From contig NZ_JBEPOB010000001.1 of the NCBI RefSeq assembly GCF_040546595.1, forward strand, positions 3,845,001 through 3,909,000: DNA of 64,000 bases. The letters are read 5' to 3'. Positions 35,209 to 44,532 of the stretch are shown piece after piece. Origin of the DNA: Bosea sp. OAE506. Its GTDB lineage: Bacteria > Pseudomonadota > Alphaproteobacteria > Rhizobiales > Beijerinckiaceae. Under the pieces are notes generated by a model. It searched no databases. It was not told the DNA's origin and worked only from the letters and a program-made list of their open reading frames with translations. Both the position numbers and the translations under genes were made by a program. How positions within the stretch are numbered: the first letter of the stretch is position 1; every line of letters starts with the position of its first letter.

Positions 35209-36186
35209 TCATCTCCGTGCGAGGACAAAGCCGGCTATAGCTTCTATCACGCCTTCAGCAAGGGGACTGTCCGGGTCTTGGTAAGTCGCGATGTTAGCAG
35301 CACGATCGTCGGATGCGACTGCCTTCAGAACGTGATTGGCGTTAGGTAGCAGGACAAGATCCGCGTCCGGACGAGAGTGGTGCAATCGCTCCGCGTCTGC
35401 CCGTCCCACTTGTATATCGCGCAGCCCTTGGAGGATCAGCACCGGTCCCGCGTACGCCGCGATCAGCTTGGCCGGATCAAGTGCAAACGTGCTCGCCAAG
35501 AAGCCTTGGACCTCAGGTCGAAACAGTGGGCGCAACGCCGGATTAATGTCTCCTTCTTCCACCCGCTGGCCTGCCTCCAGCTTGGCAATAATGGCTTCAG
35601 CCTCTTCACGGACTGGTGCGTTGGCAGGGTTGGCCGCGATCTGTTCACGAAGCACGTCACCCAGCCGGCGTCCCGCCGCCGACACCAGCAGCAATCCGCA
35701 GATGCCGTCGGGTTGTTGGGCTGCGACCAGCGCCGACAGACCGCCTTCACTGTGGCCGAGCACCCATACGCATGGGGCACGCATCGTTTCACGGATTGTG
35801 GCAGCCCAAGTGTGGATGTCTTCGGCGTAGTCCTCAATGGTGACGGCGTTGGCGTCTGGGATGGCACGGTTGCTCCCGAACATGCCCCGCTTGTCGATAC
35901 GGACGCTCCTTATCCCGCGCGCTGCCAACCCTTCGGCGATCAAGCGGTACGAGAATGCCCGGACACCGAGCGGATTGTTGCCATCACGGTCGGTCGGTCC
36001 GGAACCCGGGACAATCAGAACGACGGGAGCATCGGTGTCTGAAGGACCCAGTACGCTTCCCGCAAGCGGCCCGGCGGGACCGGGTGCTTCGATCATCCTG
36101 GGGTCACTCATCTGCGCTATCCCCGGGCGAGAAATGGCCGGCGCTACGAGGCTGGCGACGATACACAATGCTACCTTCTGTTTCAT
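35209..36186 (-). CDS. Exported alpha/beta hydrolase
   Basis: Predicted serine hydrolase of about 325 residues with an N-terminal signal peptide (MKQKVALCIVASLVAPAISRPGIAQ). The nucleophile elbow is GHSEGG. Early strands carry VVLIVPGSGPTDRDGNN and RSVRIDKRGMFGSN. The late catalytic histidine is in LLPNANHVLK. This is the dipeptidyl-peptidase/S9-like esterase type often annotated only as alpha/beta hydrolase. The start at 36186 is chosen to place the signal peptide; an ATG at 36207 is possible. It is last of a leftward gene run beginning with the SDR gene at 37973. Confidence 0.82.
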   Translation of the reverse strand: MKQKVALCIVASLVAPAISRPGIAQMSDPRMIEAPGPAGPLAGSVLGPSDTDAPVVLIVPGSGPTDRDGNNPLGVRAFSYRLIAEGLAARGIRSVRIDKRGMFGSNRAIPDANAVTIEDYAEDIHTWAATIRETMRAPCVWVLGHSEGGLSALVAAQQPDGICGLLLVSAAGRRLGDVLREQIAANPANAPVREEAEAIIAKLEAGQRVEEGDINPALRPLFRPEVQGFLASTFALDPAKLIAAYAGPVLILQGLRDIQVGRADAERLHHSRPDADLVLLPNANHVLKAVASDDRAANIATYQDPDSPLAEGVIEAIAGFVLARR

Positions 36187-36290
36187 CCATGATCCCAAGT
36201 AGGACATACGACCATTTCGCAAGACGCGGATTAGCGTATCACTCCGCCCAAAGCGCCCGGCAGCTTTCCGCCGTCTGCACGGCGGGTACT

Positions 36291-36821
36291 TCAACGGGCC
36301 CGGGGCATGTTGTTGGCGACGACCTGCTCATAAGCAACGAGATCAAGGAACGCCTCGGCCTCCACGACCTTTCCGTCCTTCATTCGGAAGAACCAGACGA
36401 ACTGGTTGCGATAGGGGTGACCGCCGGTCGTCGTCGCCGCTGCGTTGAAACGGATCATCACGCGGTCGTCGACCGCCCAGATATATTGGACCTGGGGGAC
36501 AAGCGGCGTTGCAAGGCGGCTGACCAGTGGAACGGAGGCATTCTCGACGAAATCTATCATGCCACGATACGTACGGGCGACGGAGCCTGAGCCCGGAATC
36601 GTCCAGACGATGTCTGCCGCCAGGAGATGTTGGAACACATTTTCTCCGGCCGCCCAACGCTGAAACGCATCGCGGACGATCATCTCGTTGCGCGCAGTGG
36701 CGGATGCGTCGGCGCGCAACGGCGTCGCGACCATTGGAACGACGGTCACGACGGCAAGGCCAAGCAGCCCACCACAGAACGCGGCATTCGCCAGACGGCG
36801 GTGCAGGGTCTTGAGTGCCAT
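36291..36821 (-). CDS. Exported SnoaL-like / NTF2-fold protein
   Basis: 176 residues with a Sec signal (FCGGLLGLAVVTVVPMVATPLRADA), then an NTF2-like domain: RNEMIVRDAFQRWAAGENVFQHLLAADIVWTIPGSGSVARTYRGMIDFVE and QFVWFFRMKDGKVVEAEAFLDLVAYEQVV. A periplasmic location is unusual for SnoaL-like proteins but also occurs in ketosteroid-isomerase-like exported proteins. It is part of the leftward run with Atu4866-type, SDR and hydrolase genes. Confidence 0.85.
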   Translation of the reverse strand: MALKTLHRRLANAAFCGGLLGLAVVTVVPMVATPLRADASATARNEMIVRDAFQRWAAGENVFQHLLAADIVWTIPGSGSVARTYRGMIDFVENASVPLVSRLATPLVPQVQYIWAVDDRVMIRFNAAATTTGGHPYRNQFVWFFRMKDGKVVEAEAFLDLVAYEQVVANNMPRAR

Positions 36822-36900
36822 CGAAAGTCTCCTTCTACGAAAAAAGGGGAAATAGAAGCGGCTCCGCATGAAGACGCTAGCCGCGAGGTGGTAGGCAAGA

Positions 36901-37248
36901 TCAGGTTGGGGTCGGCATCGGTGGCCGCGCCCGCCGGTGCAGGACCATGCCGCCGTGATGCAGGGTGTCAGGCTCAACGAAGTCGCCGTCGGCCGTGAAG
37001 CCCGTGTCGTCCCAGTACTCGATGTGGGTGACGGTCACGACATAGCGCCCGCGATAAGCACCCTCGCGGTTGCCGCGGGCCTCGATGTAGCGGCCGTTGG
37101 GCAAGAGTTCGTGGCGGACCGCGTTGTCGGCAGTGGCCCACATGCCGACAAAAGGATGATTTGCCTGCCGCATTGTCGTTTCAGCCGAGGTGAGAGTTGC
37201 GAAAGCCGCCATGAGGCTGGTCGTCAGGATGAGGCGTGCCGGCCGCAT
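36901..37248 (-). CDS. Atu4866-family small exported protein (copy 1)
   Basis: 115-residue protein with a signal peptide (ILTTSLMAAFATLTSA) and the Atu4866 domain, a small beta-rich fold of unknown function: HPFVGMWATADNAVRHELLPNGRYIEARGNREGAYRGRYVVTVTHIEYWDDTGFTADGDFV. A paralogue lies at 39183-39536. Its start overlaps the SDR stop by one base (TGATG), so it is coupled to the SDR gene. Confidence 0.85.
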   Translation of the reverse strand: MRPARLILTTSLMAAFATLTSAETTMRQANHPFVGMWATADNAVRHELLPNGRYIEARGNREGAYRGRYVVTVTHIEYWDDTGFTADGDFVEPDTLHHGGMVLHRRARPPMPTPT

Positions 37249-37973
37249 CAGTGCGGTGCCTTCGTCGGGCGAATGACGATCTCGTTGACGTCAACGTCTT
37301 TCGGTTGCTCTAGCGCGTAGCGCACCGCGCGCCCGATAGCGTCAGGCTGGAGCGCGATCGCCCGGTAGGCCTTCATGGCGTCGACCGCCACGGGATCGGT
37401 GATCGTGCCAGCGAGTTCGCTCTCGACAACGCCGGGATGGATGCAGGTCACCCTGATGTCGGTCCGTTCCTGGCGCAGCCCGTCCGAGATCGCACGAACG
37501 GCATATTTGGTGGCGCAATAGACGGCTGCTGTAGGCGAGACGCTCAGCGCGCCGATCGAAGCAATGTTGACGATATGGCCTGCGCCGCGGGACGTCATCT
37601 CCGGAAGAACTGCTGCGATGCCGTATAAGACGCCTTTGATATTGACGTCGACCATACGGTCCCACTCGTCGACCTTCAGCGAGGCCATAAGCGAGAGCGG
37701 CATAACGCCGGCATTGTTGACGATGGCGTCGATCTGGCCAAACTTCACGCGTGACGCTTCAGCGAAGGCTGCGACGTCGTCGCGACGCGTAACGTCGAGA
37801 CCGCGGTACTCGACCAGCCCACCCAGCCGCCTGAGCTCGGTCGCCAGTGCGTCCAGCCGGTCTGTGCGGCGCGCGCCCAGCATAAGACGAGCACCGGCGG
37901 CTGCCAGTTCGCGAGCGATGCCAACGCCGATGCCGCTCGACGCGCCCGTAATCAATACTGTCTTGTCCATCAT
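37248..37973 (-). CDS. Short-chain dehydrogenase/reductase
   Basis: Classical SDR of about 241 residues: cofactor motif TGASSGIGVGIA, NNAGVMPLSLMASL, and the catalytic YxxxK in VYCATKYAVRAISDGLR. It matches the broad NADP-dependent oxidoreductase group of PhzXYZ-like or YdfG-like SDRs, often encoded next to a LysR regulator and Atu4866-type protein. Two adjacent ATGs (37973, 37970) are possible starts. The divergent LysR gene is a pseudogene, so regulation may be lost. Confidence 0.92.
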   Translation of the reverse strand: MMDKTVLITGASSGIGVGIARELAAAGARLMLGARRTDRLDALATELRRLGGLVEYRGLDVTRRDDVAAFAEASRVKFGQIDAIVNNAGVMPLSLMASLKVDEWDRMVDVNIKGVLYGIAAVLPEMTSRGAGHIVNIASIGALSVSPTAAVYCATKYAVRAISDGLRQERTDIRVTCIHPGVVESELAGTITDPVAVDAMKAYRAIALQPDAIGRAVRYALEQPKDVDVNEIVIRPTKAPH

Positions 37974-38078
37974 CTGTTTCAAACCTTTCGGTTCGATCCA
38001 CTTCGACGTGCGGATCCCATGGACAGAACAATGGGTGACGGCCAGCGTCGCTGGTAGCTGGCCATTTGGCGACACGAT

Positions 38079-38095
38079 GGTTAGCTTTACTAACC
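38079..38095. promoter_or_regulatory. Inverted repeat in the SDR / dead-LysR divergent promoter
   Basis: GGTTAGCTTTACTAACC is a perfect 6-base inverted repeat with a 5-base spacer, ending one base before the degraded LysR start. The ACTAACCAAT half next to the start also precedes the intact LysR gene at 39772, so it is probably a conserved LysR binding half site. Confidence 0.5.
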
Positions 38096-38096
38096 A

Positions 38097-38411
38097 ATAG
38101 CACTCGATCTCGACGCACGGGCCGCGCTTGTCCTCCTCGGTAATGACTGGAATGTCCGGGTGGCGGCTGACAGGCTCGGCGTTTCCTGTTCTCCTGTCAG
38201 TCAAGTGATCAAGTGGTGGATAACCAGATTGGGGTCGCTTTTAGCCCATCGAACCGAGCGGAGCGTGGGACCCCTGGAAGCGCATGAGCGACTTGACGTC
38301 GATGTCGCCGAATGCCTGGCGGACATCTGCGCGGCGCTGACGGCCGCCCACCATCGCGGCTCGGGGCCACGCGGTCCGTTGCGCCTCAATGGTTCCTCGA
38401 TCACAGACGCT
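38097..38411 (+). pseudogene. LysR regulator remnant with mutated start codon
   Basis: Reads in one frame as a LysR N-terminus: RVAADRLGVSCSPVSQVI, LLAHRTERSVGPLEAHERL, LADICAAL and GPRGPLRLNGSSI line up with the intact LysR at 39772 (VADRLGVTRSAVSQTV, LVRRTTRSVGLTEAGQRL, PRGQLRLAVTSI). The leader ACTAACCA is shared, and the start codon is ATA where the paralogue has ATG. After about residue 105 resemblance stops and the ligand domain is gone. It was once the divergent regulator of the SDR gene. Confidence 0.7.
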
Positions 38412-39182
38412 TTGCGTCGTGTCTGCAGTAGGCGGCGTCTGATGCATGCGCCAGATTCGCACCATCGTCGATGCAATGATCGTGGACCTACGCTCCTGAC
38501 GGCGGCAGGAAAACCTCAACATGACGGATATTGTCGGCGCGAGGAGACAAACGCGGCCACACGCTCTGGAAGGAGGGCACGCCAATAACACAGATCCTAC
38601 GTCGCACGGGCGTGCCAAAAAATGGACGCCAGCTGCCAAGCTAGCGGCCAATCGACCTGGATCATCGCAAGGCTGATGACCACCAGCCGCGATCCCTGGT
38701 CGCCTGCGGGCGGCAATCTGATCCACGTGGCCAAAGAGTCGGATCGCAAGCGAGATCACCCGTCTCAAGCTCGTCAAATGCCATATACACGGCCGCGGGA
38801 CGATCGACCTTCTCCAGGCAAGGCTGGTCTACGCTCAATGATGCCTATTGTCAGCGCAAATGCATCAGACTCAACATTGCTTGCCGTTTGCCATGCAGGC
38901 AGTCGAGCAGAGTCGTGTGCATATCCGCGGTCAACTCAGCGGCGTCCGCGTTCATCGTCAGCCGGGTGGTGATCTGATGCTGAGTAGTGACGGATGGCGG
39001 TGGAGATGCGCCAGCGCTGTCGCATGTTCCGTCCCGATAACGACGCCTCGCAGCGCGCAGGTATGAGAACCGTCCTTTGGTCGGTGCCGAGAGCTGTCTT
39101 GGTATTCACCCCTCATGGGTTGCGAGGGGAGAGGCTGGCGCGGCCGGCGCGCCAGCGAAGCGCGAGCTCGACATGATGGCCC
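38412..39182. other. Decayed region of about 770 bases
   Basis: No gene is recognised. It follows the broken LysR gene and precedes a second Atu4866-family gene. Codon structure is poor in all frames. It probably holds the unrecognisable rest of a duplicated and decayed SDR/LysR module. Confidence 0.4.
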
Positions 39183-39536
39183 TCAGGGGGCTCGCCGAAA
39201 CACCATGCCGCCGTGGTGGAGGGTATTTTCATCGACGAACTCGCCATCGGCGGTGAAACCGGTGTCGTCCCAATAGTCGATGTGCTTGCCCCGTACCTCG
39301 TAGCGGCCGCGATACGCGCTCTTGCGAGAGCCGCGTGACTCGTCGTAGCGGCCGTCCGGCAGCAGCTGGTGCCGGATATGGCCGTCGTTAGTAACCCATA
39401 TGCCGACATACGGATGGGATTGAGCAGGCGGAGTACGCGTCATGGATGGTTCAGTGGATTGGGGCCTGGCCTCTTCGATCGCCATCAACGTGGTGCCGGC
39501 GACAAGGGACAAAGCGAGAAGTCGGAGTTCCTGCAT
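39183..39536 (-). CDS. Atu4866-family small exported protein (copy 2)
   Basis: 117 residues: signal-like N-terminus (LLALSLVAGTTLMAIEEARPQ), then SHPYVGIWVTNDGHIRHQLLPDGRYDESRGSRKSAYRGRYEVRGKHIDYWDDTGFTADGEFV, clearly paralogous to the protein at 36901-37248. The ATG at 39536 follows GAGGAAC. It is divergent from an intact LysR gene, which probably controls it. Confidence 0.85.
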   Translation of the reverse strand: MQELRLLALSLVAGTTLMAIEEARPQSTEPSMTRTPPAQSHPYVGIWVTNDGHIRHQLLPDGRYDESRGSRKSAYRGRYEVRGKHIDYWDDTGFTADGEFVDENTLHHGGMVFRRAP

Positions 39537-39771
39537 GGCCAGTTCCTCTGATCTTTGAACAGCAGCGCGTGGCTGCCGGCGGGCCTTCGGGGAGGCGCCG
39601 ACATCCCGCCTTGGAGGCAGCATGTCGGCGAGCGGTTCGGCACCTTGATCGCTGCCAACCCGTTGCTGATCCGCACCGGGTCAATCGCTCGGGCTTGGCA
39701 TGGACTTAACCACGGCGCATTGTCGCGATAAGCCGTCTCACAAATGACAAGCTGGAAAGTCTGACTAACCA

Positions 39772-40671
39772 ATGCCCCCCGATCTGAACGCCCTCGCTGT
39801 CTTTGCGCTCGTCGCGGAGGAGAGGAACTTTCGGGCCGTAGCGGACCGACTAGGCGTGACGCGTTCGGCTGTCAGCCAGACGGTCCGGCGGCTGGAGGAG
39901 TCCTTGGGCGTGGCTCTTGTCAGGCGCACGACGCGCAGCGTCGGCCTGACAGAGGCGGGACAGCGTCTCGTGGCCGCCGTCGCACCGGCGATCGCCGAAA
40001 TGCGCTCGGCCTTCGAGGTCGTCGGGAGCCTCGAGAGCCGTCCGCGCGGGCAGCTGCGGCTCGCCGTCACATCCATCGCAGAACGGTTTCTGGCCGGGTC
40101 GTTCCTCGGGGATTTCGCCAACTCTTATCCGGAGATCCAGCTTGACGTCACCGTGACGGATGACGAATTCGACATTGTTGCCGAAGGCTATGATGCCGGC
40201 GTGCGGCTGGGGGAGGTGATCGAGCAAGACATGATCGCGGTGCCGGTCTCCGGCGAGCAGCGCCAAAGCGCCGTCTGCGCACCATCCTATCTGGAGCGCT
40301 TCGGGGCGCCGCATCATCCCCGCGATCTCGTGGCGCATCGCTGCATCGGCTGGCGTCCCGCGCCGAAGGCGGCGCCCTATCGCTGGGAGTTCAAAGAAGG
40401 TGGAAGGGAGTTCGACATCGCGGTCGCGCCGGAAATTACGACCAACGACATGACTCTGATGATAAAGCTCGCCATCGCCGGTGCCGGCATCACCTTCGGC
40501 ATGGAGGAGACATTCGCGCCGGCCGTTGCGCGCGGCGAGTTGGTGCCGATCCTGGGCGACTACTTCTCACCGTTCGCCGGCTTTTACCTTTACTATCCAA
40601 GCCGCCGGAACCTCTCGCCAAAGCTTCGCGCACTGGTCGAGCATGTGCAGCGAATGAAGCTGTCGCATTAG
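39772..40671 (+). CDS. LysR family transcriptional regulator
   Basis: 299-residue LysR protein: N-terminal winged helix (LNALAVFALVAEERNFRAVADRLGVTRSAVSQTVRRLEESLGVALVRRTTRSVGLTEAG) and a periplasmic-binding-like effector domain with DVTVTDDEFDIVAEGYDAGVRLGEVIEQDMIAVPV, which marks the AaeR/CrgA-like subgroup. It is divergent from the Atu4866 gene (copy 2). It resembles both the pseudogene at 38097 and the intact LysR at 45072, so the group has multiplied locally. Confidence 0.93.
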   Translation: MPPDLNALAVFALVAEERNFRAVADRLGVTRSAVSQTVRRLEESLGVALVRRTTRSVGLTEAGQRLVAAVAPAIAEMRSAFEVVGSLESRPRGQLRLAVTSIAERFLAGSFLGDFANSYPEIQLDVTVTDDEFDIVAEGYDAGVRLGEVIEQDMIAVPVSGEQRQSAVCAPSYLERFGAPHHPRDLVAHRCIGWRPAPKAAPYRWEFKEGGREFDIAVAPEITTNDMTLMIKLAIAGAGITFGMEETFAPAVARGELVPILGDYFSPFAGFYLYYPSRRNLSPKLRALVEHVQRMKLSH

Positions 40672-40785
40672 CGGCGCGGCTCATGCCCACAAACGAAACT
40701 CGCTTGTCCATATGTTTCCTACGATGGCGCCGCGCCTGGACGCCGGCCATATTCGACCAATAAAAACTTTCGACCCTTAGCGCGT

Positions 40786-41538
40786 CTACTGCCCAGGCAG
40801 AGTGAGAACCAAGGGCCCATGTCGCGTGGCGACAACCGTGTGCTCAAACTGAACCGTGGGAGCTCGCGGCTGGCTGTAGAGGGTCCAGGGGTCGTTGCCA
40901 TCATCGGCGAAGTCGGCGCCCAGCGACAGGAAGGGCTCGACGGTGAAGACCAGCCCCTCGCTCATGATCCGCCGTTCGGAGGCATCGGGCCAGGTCGCGA
41001 TTTCCTTCGGATCCTCGTGCAAGGACAATCCTACGCCGTGGCTGGCGAGGTTGCGCACGAGCGTATAGCCATTCCTCCGCGCAAACGCGCCCACAGCGCG
41101 CCCGATGTCTGCCAGAGGCTTGTTGGCGCCAACCTGGCGCAATCCCATCCACATCGCCCGGCGTCCATCCCGGCACAGCCGCTCAACCGCCCTTGTGACT
41201 GGCGGCACGGCAAACGACGCTCCGGTATCGGCGAAGAAGCCATCCTTCTCCGCCGAAACGTCGATGTTTATCAGATCGCCCCGGCTGATCTTGCGAGAAC
41301 CGGGGATGCCATGCGCGATCTCCTCGTTCACGCTGATGCAGGTCGCTCCGGGAAAGCCGTATTCCAACTCCGGAGCCGGGCGAGCTCCGGCTGTTTCCAT
41401 GAAAGCTCGCCCGATCTGATCGAGTTCGCGTGTGGTCATGCCGGGCTCGATTGCCCTCTCCATGTACGCGAGCGTATCGGCAACGATGCGCCCGATCTGC
41501 CTCAGCCTCGTGAGGTCCTCATCACTTGATACCGTCAT
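40786..41538 (-). CDS. map: Type I methionine aminopeptidase
   Basis: 250-residue metallopeptidase that removes the initiator methionine. The five metal ligands are visible: two Asp in INIDVSAEKDGFFADTGASF, His in SHGVGLSLHEDP, and Glu in FTVEPF and VQFEHTVV. The start is set at 41538, giving normal length; the longer frame reaches into the neighbouring peptidase gene. It lies 14 bases downstream of a prolyl oligopeptidase gene, in what looks like a peptidase operon. Essential map is usually elsewhere, so this is likely an additional isoform. Confidence 0.9.
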   Translation of the reverse strand: MTVSSDEDLTRLRQIGRIVADTLAYMERAIEPGMTTRELDQIGRAFMETAGARPAPELEYGFPGATCISVNEEIAHGIPGSRKISRGDLINIDVSAEKDGFFADTGASFAVPPVTRAVERLCRDGRRAMWMGLRQVGANKPLADIGRAVGAFARRNGYTLVRNLASHGVGLSLHEDPKEIATWPDASERRIMSEGLVFTVEPFLSLGADFADDGNDPWTLYSQPRAPTVQFEHTVVATRHGPLVLTLPGQ

Positions 41539-41552
41539 CTCGGTTCTGGTCC

Positions 41553-43637
41553 TCAGGGCATCAGGGTCTCGAGCCCGGTCCAACGGGCTGCAAAGGCCCA
41601 CATGTCTGCGGCTTCAATGACGACCTTGTCCAGCGGCTTGCCGGCGCCGTGGCCCGCGCGGGTCTCGACGCGCAGCAGGCGCGGTTTCGGGCCGAGGTCG
41701 GCGGCCTGGATCGCGGCGGCGTATTTGTAGCTGTGCGCCGGCACGACGCGATCGTCGGCATCCGCGGTGGTGACGAGAATGGCGGGATAGGGCTTGCCGG
41801 ACGCGATGTTGTGGTAGGGCGAGAGCGCCAGCAGGTTGTTAAACGCCTGCTCCTCGCGCGGATCGCCGAAATCATATGTCCAGAAACCCCCGCCGGTGAA
41901 ATGGTGGAAGCGCAGCAGATCCATGACGCCGACGCCCGGCAGGGCGGCCGCGAACAGCTCCGGGCGCTGGTTCGTCACCACGCCGACGAGCAGCCCGCCA
42001 TTGGACTCGCCCTGGATCGCGATGCCGTCGTGCTTGGCGATGCCTGAATCGCGCAGGAACTCGGCAGCGGCGATGAAGTCGTCATAGGACTTCTGCTTGT
42101 TGGCGAGGCGACCGGCATCGTGCCAGTCCCGGCCGTATTCGCCGCCGCCGCGGATATTGGCGATTGCCAGGGTGCCGCCCTGCGCGACCCAGGCCAGTTT
42201 CGTCGGATCGTAATAGGGCGTCAGGCTGATGCCATAGCCGCCATAGCCATAGAGCAGGGTCGGCGCTGGCGCCTGCACGCCCTTGCCCCGGATGACGAAG
42301 ATCGGGATCCTCGTGCCGTCCTTCGAGGCATAGAAGTGCTGCTCGACGGCGATCTCGCCGAAGTCCAAGCCGAGCTCGGGTTTGGCCCACTCTGACTGCG
42401 TCCCCGTCGCAACGTCGTAGCGGTAGACCGTCAACGGTGCGTCGAAGCTGGTGAAGGCGATAAATGCCTCGTCGTCGGCCAGCGTGCCGCGGATGCCGGC
42501 GCTGCCGATGCCGGGAAGTTCGATTTTACCGTCCTGCGTTCCGTCGAGCGCATGGCGGCGCAGTTGTGTGCTGGCGTCGACCAGATAGCTGGTCACAAGA
42601 CGACCGCCGACGAGCCAGGCATGCTGCAGGACCGCCCTGTCCTCGCCGAGCAGGTCGACCGGCTCCGGCTCGGTCTGCGCGAGATCGAAGTTGACGATCC
42701 TGCGGCGCGGCGCGTCCTGGCTCGTCACGACGAACAAGGTCTGCCCGGCATTACCGAAGGCCGTCCATTCGGCAGTGAAATCCGCGCCGGCGATGGTTCG
42801 GACAGTCCAGTGGTCCGTCGTCAGGTCGACGACGCTTAGCATCATCATCGACGAGCCTGGCGTCGACTGGATGACGAGGTAGCGCCCGTCCTCGGTCACG
42901 CCGGAGATGTGGAGCAGATCGGGACGGTGCGGCGTGGCATGGACGAGCCTGTCGTCGGTTTGACTGGTTCCCAAACGGTGGAAGTAGACCGCGTGATTGG
43001 CGATGGCGGCCTGCGACGCCGTACCCGGCTCGGGCTCCGGATAGCGCGAATAGAAGAAGCCCATGCCGTCCTTGGCCCAGGAGACGACGCCGAAGCGGGC
43101 CCATTCCACCCGGTCGTCGAGCGTTTCGCCCGTGGCGACCTCCAGCACCCTGATCTCGCGCCAGTCGACGCCGCCACGCTGCACTGCGTAGACCACATGC
43201 GAGCCGTCATGCGACGCGTCCCACTCGGCCATGGCATCGGCGCCGTCCTGCGACCAGCCGTTGGGATCGATCAGGAGCCGGGCCGGCCCGTCCACCCCTT
43301 CCCGGACATAGAGCCGCGCCTGCTGCTGACCCGGCAGACGCAGCGTGTGGAAATAGCGATCGCCGCGCTTCTGGGGAACGCTGGACTGGGTGAAGTCGAA
43401 CAGCGCTTCGATCTGCCGGCGAAACACAGGCCGTGCCGGAAGGCCGTCGAGATAGCCGCGCGCTAGCGCGTCCTGCTCCCGGACCCAGGCGGCGACCTCA
43501 CTGTCAAAGCGCCCATCGTTCTCCAGCCAATGATACGGATCTTCGACCTTACGCCCAAAATGGCTCTCACTGACCTCGACGCGACGCGTGTGCGGATAAT
43601 CGACATAGTTCGGAACTCGATGAATGTTCATTCGCAT
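41553..43637 (-). CDS. Prolyl oligopeptidase family serine peptidase
   Basis: About 694 residues, S9A type. An N-terminal segment and beta-propeller precede the catalytic alpha/beta domain with nucleophile GESNGGLL, Asp in TTADADDRVVPAHSYKYAAAIQ and His in ETRAGHGAGKPLDK. The segment DPYHWLEN and YDFIAAAEFL-like region match the family. It cleaves short peptides after proline and is cytoplasmic, with no signal seen. Starts at 43637 or 43631 are likeliest. It is divergent from a TetR gene with a palindromic operator between them, and is followed by the methionine aminopeptidase. Confidence 0.93.
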   Translation of the reverse strand: MRMNIHRVPNYVDYPHTRRVEVSESHFGRKVEDPYHWLENDGRFDSEVAAWVREQDALARGYLDGLPARPVFRRQIEALFDFTQSSVPQKRGDRYFHTLRLPGQQQARLYVREGVDGPARLLIDPNGWSQDGADAMAEWDASHDGSHVVYAVQRGGVDWREIRVLEVATGETLDDRVEWARFGVVSWAKDGMGFFYSRYPEPEPGTASQAAIANHAVYFHRLGTSQTDDRLVHATPHRPDLLHISGVTEDGRYLVIQSTPGSSMMMLSVVDLTTDHWTVRTIAGADFTAEWTAFGNAGQTLFVVTSQDAPRRRIVNFDLAQTEPEPVDLLGEDRAVLQHAWLVGGRLVTSYLVDASTQLRRHALDGTQDGKIELPGIGSAGIRGTLADDEAFIAFTSFDAPLTVYRYDVATGTQSEWAKPELGLDFGEIAVEQHFYASKDGTRIPIFVIRGKGVQAPAPTLLYGYGGYGISLTPYYDPTKLAWVAQGGTLAIANIRGGGEYGRDWHDAGRLANKQKSYDDFIAAAEFLRDSGIAKHDGIAIQGESNGGLLVGVVTNQRPELFAAALPGVGVMDLLRFHHFTGGGFWTYDFGDPREEQAFNNLLALSPYHNIASGKPYPAILVTTADADDRVVPAHSYKYAAAIQAADLGPKPRLLRVETRAGHGAGKPLDKVVIEAADMWAFAARWTGLETLMP

Positions 43638-43680
43638 TGCCTCATACACTCCTGACTGCCTCGCGTGCGGCAGACTGATT

Positions 43681-43695
43681 TGTCACCATGTGACA
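43681..43695. promoter_or_regulatory. Putative TetR operator between peptidase operon and TetR gene
   Basis: TGTCACCATGTGACA is a perfect 6-base inverted repeat with a 3-base spacer. It lies in the 130-base gap between the prolyl oligopeptidase start and the TetR start, suitably placed to control the leftward promoter. Confidence 0.6.
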
Positions 43696-43767
43696 TATAA
43701 TGCGACTTGAAATGTCTTTGATATGACGGCTTGAATGGTGTGTCCCTGACGAGCAGATGAGAGCGCC

Positions 43768-44421
43768 ATGAGCCGGAGCGTTGCCCGAGAGAACACACGG
43801 CTTGATCTCGCGCGCCACGCGGCCCGGCTATTCCTGTCTCAGGGTGTCGCCGATACGACCGGCGACGAGATCGCCGCGGCGGCCGGCGTTGCGACGCGCA
43901 CGCTTTGGCGGCACTTCCGATCCAAGGAAAGCGCGGTCGAGCCGCTATTTGCCCAATCGTCGCTACGCTTCGCTGCGATCCTCCGACGGTGGCCCCGGCA
44001 CCTCTCGATCGAGGAGCTGTTCGCCGCACATCTCGGGCCCGACAGGCAGGCCGCTGAAGACACCGCGGACGACATTCTCGTCGTCAGGCTCCTCGCCAGG
44101 CTGCCGGATGAGCCGGCGCTGAGAAGCGCCTGGCTGATGTCCTGCCACATCAGTGAGGAGCATCTGATCGAAATCATCGCCGAACGCCTCGATCGCCCAA
44201 GCGGCGAGTTCGACGTGCGCCTGTGCGCGGCGACCGTGACCGCCGCGATCAGGATCGTCGATGAGACTGTCAGCCTGGCGGCGGTCAAGCATGGGCTGAA
44301 GACGACGACCGCGGAGGTGAACGCATATCTGGCTCAGGCCATCCGCCAAGCCAGCACCCTGCCCTTCTGCGACCCGGTCACGCCACGGATTTGGCCGGAC
44401 GACCGGGTCGGGCGAGAGTGA
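43768..44421 (+). CDS. TetR family regulator
   Basis: 217-residue regulator with HTH TTGDEIAAAAGVATRTLWRHFRSKESAVEPLF. The C-terminal domain has no recognised ligand signature. It is divergent from the peptidase genes and probably represses them and itself through the TGTCAC-type palindrome. Confidence 0.9.
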   Translation: MSRSVARENTRLDLARHAARLFLSQGVADTTGDEIAAAAGVATRTLWRHFRSKESAVEPLFAQSSLRFAAILRRWPRHLSIEELFAAHLGPDRQAAEDTADDILVVRLLARLPDEPALRSAWLMSCHISEEHLIEIIAERLDRPSGEFDVRLCAATVTAAIRIVDETVSLAAVKHGLKTTTAEVNAYLAQAIRQASTLPFCDPVTPRIWPDDRVGRE

Positions 44422-44532
44422 GCCAGCCGGCGCAGGAAGATCCAAGGTATTAGGGAGCGCCCGGGTGCCTCTGCTGAAACCGACCAGCACACTACGCCTT
44501 GTTTGTGCGTCGCACGCGCAGTCCCCGATGCT

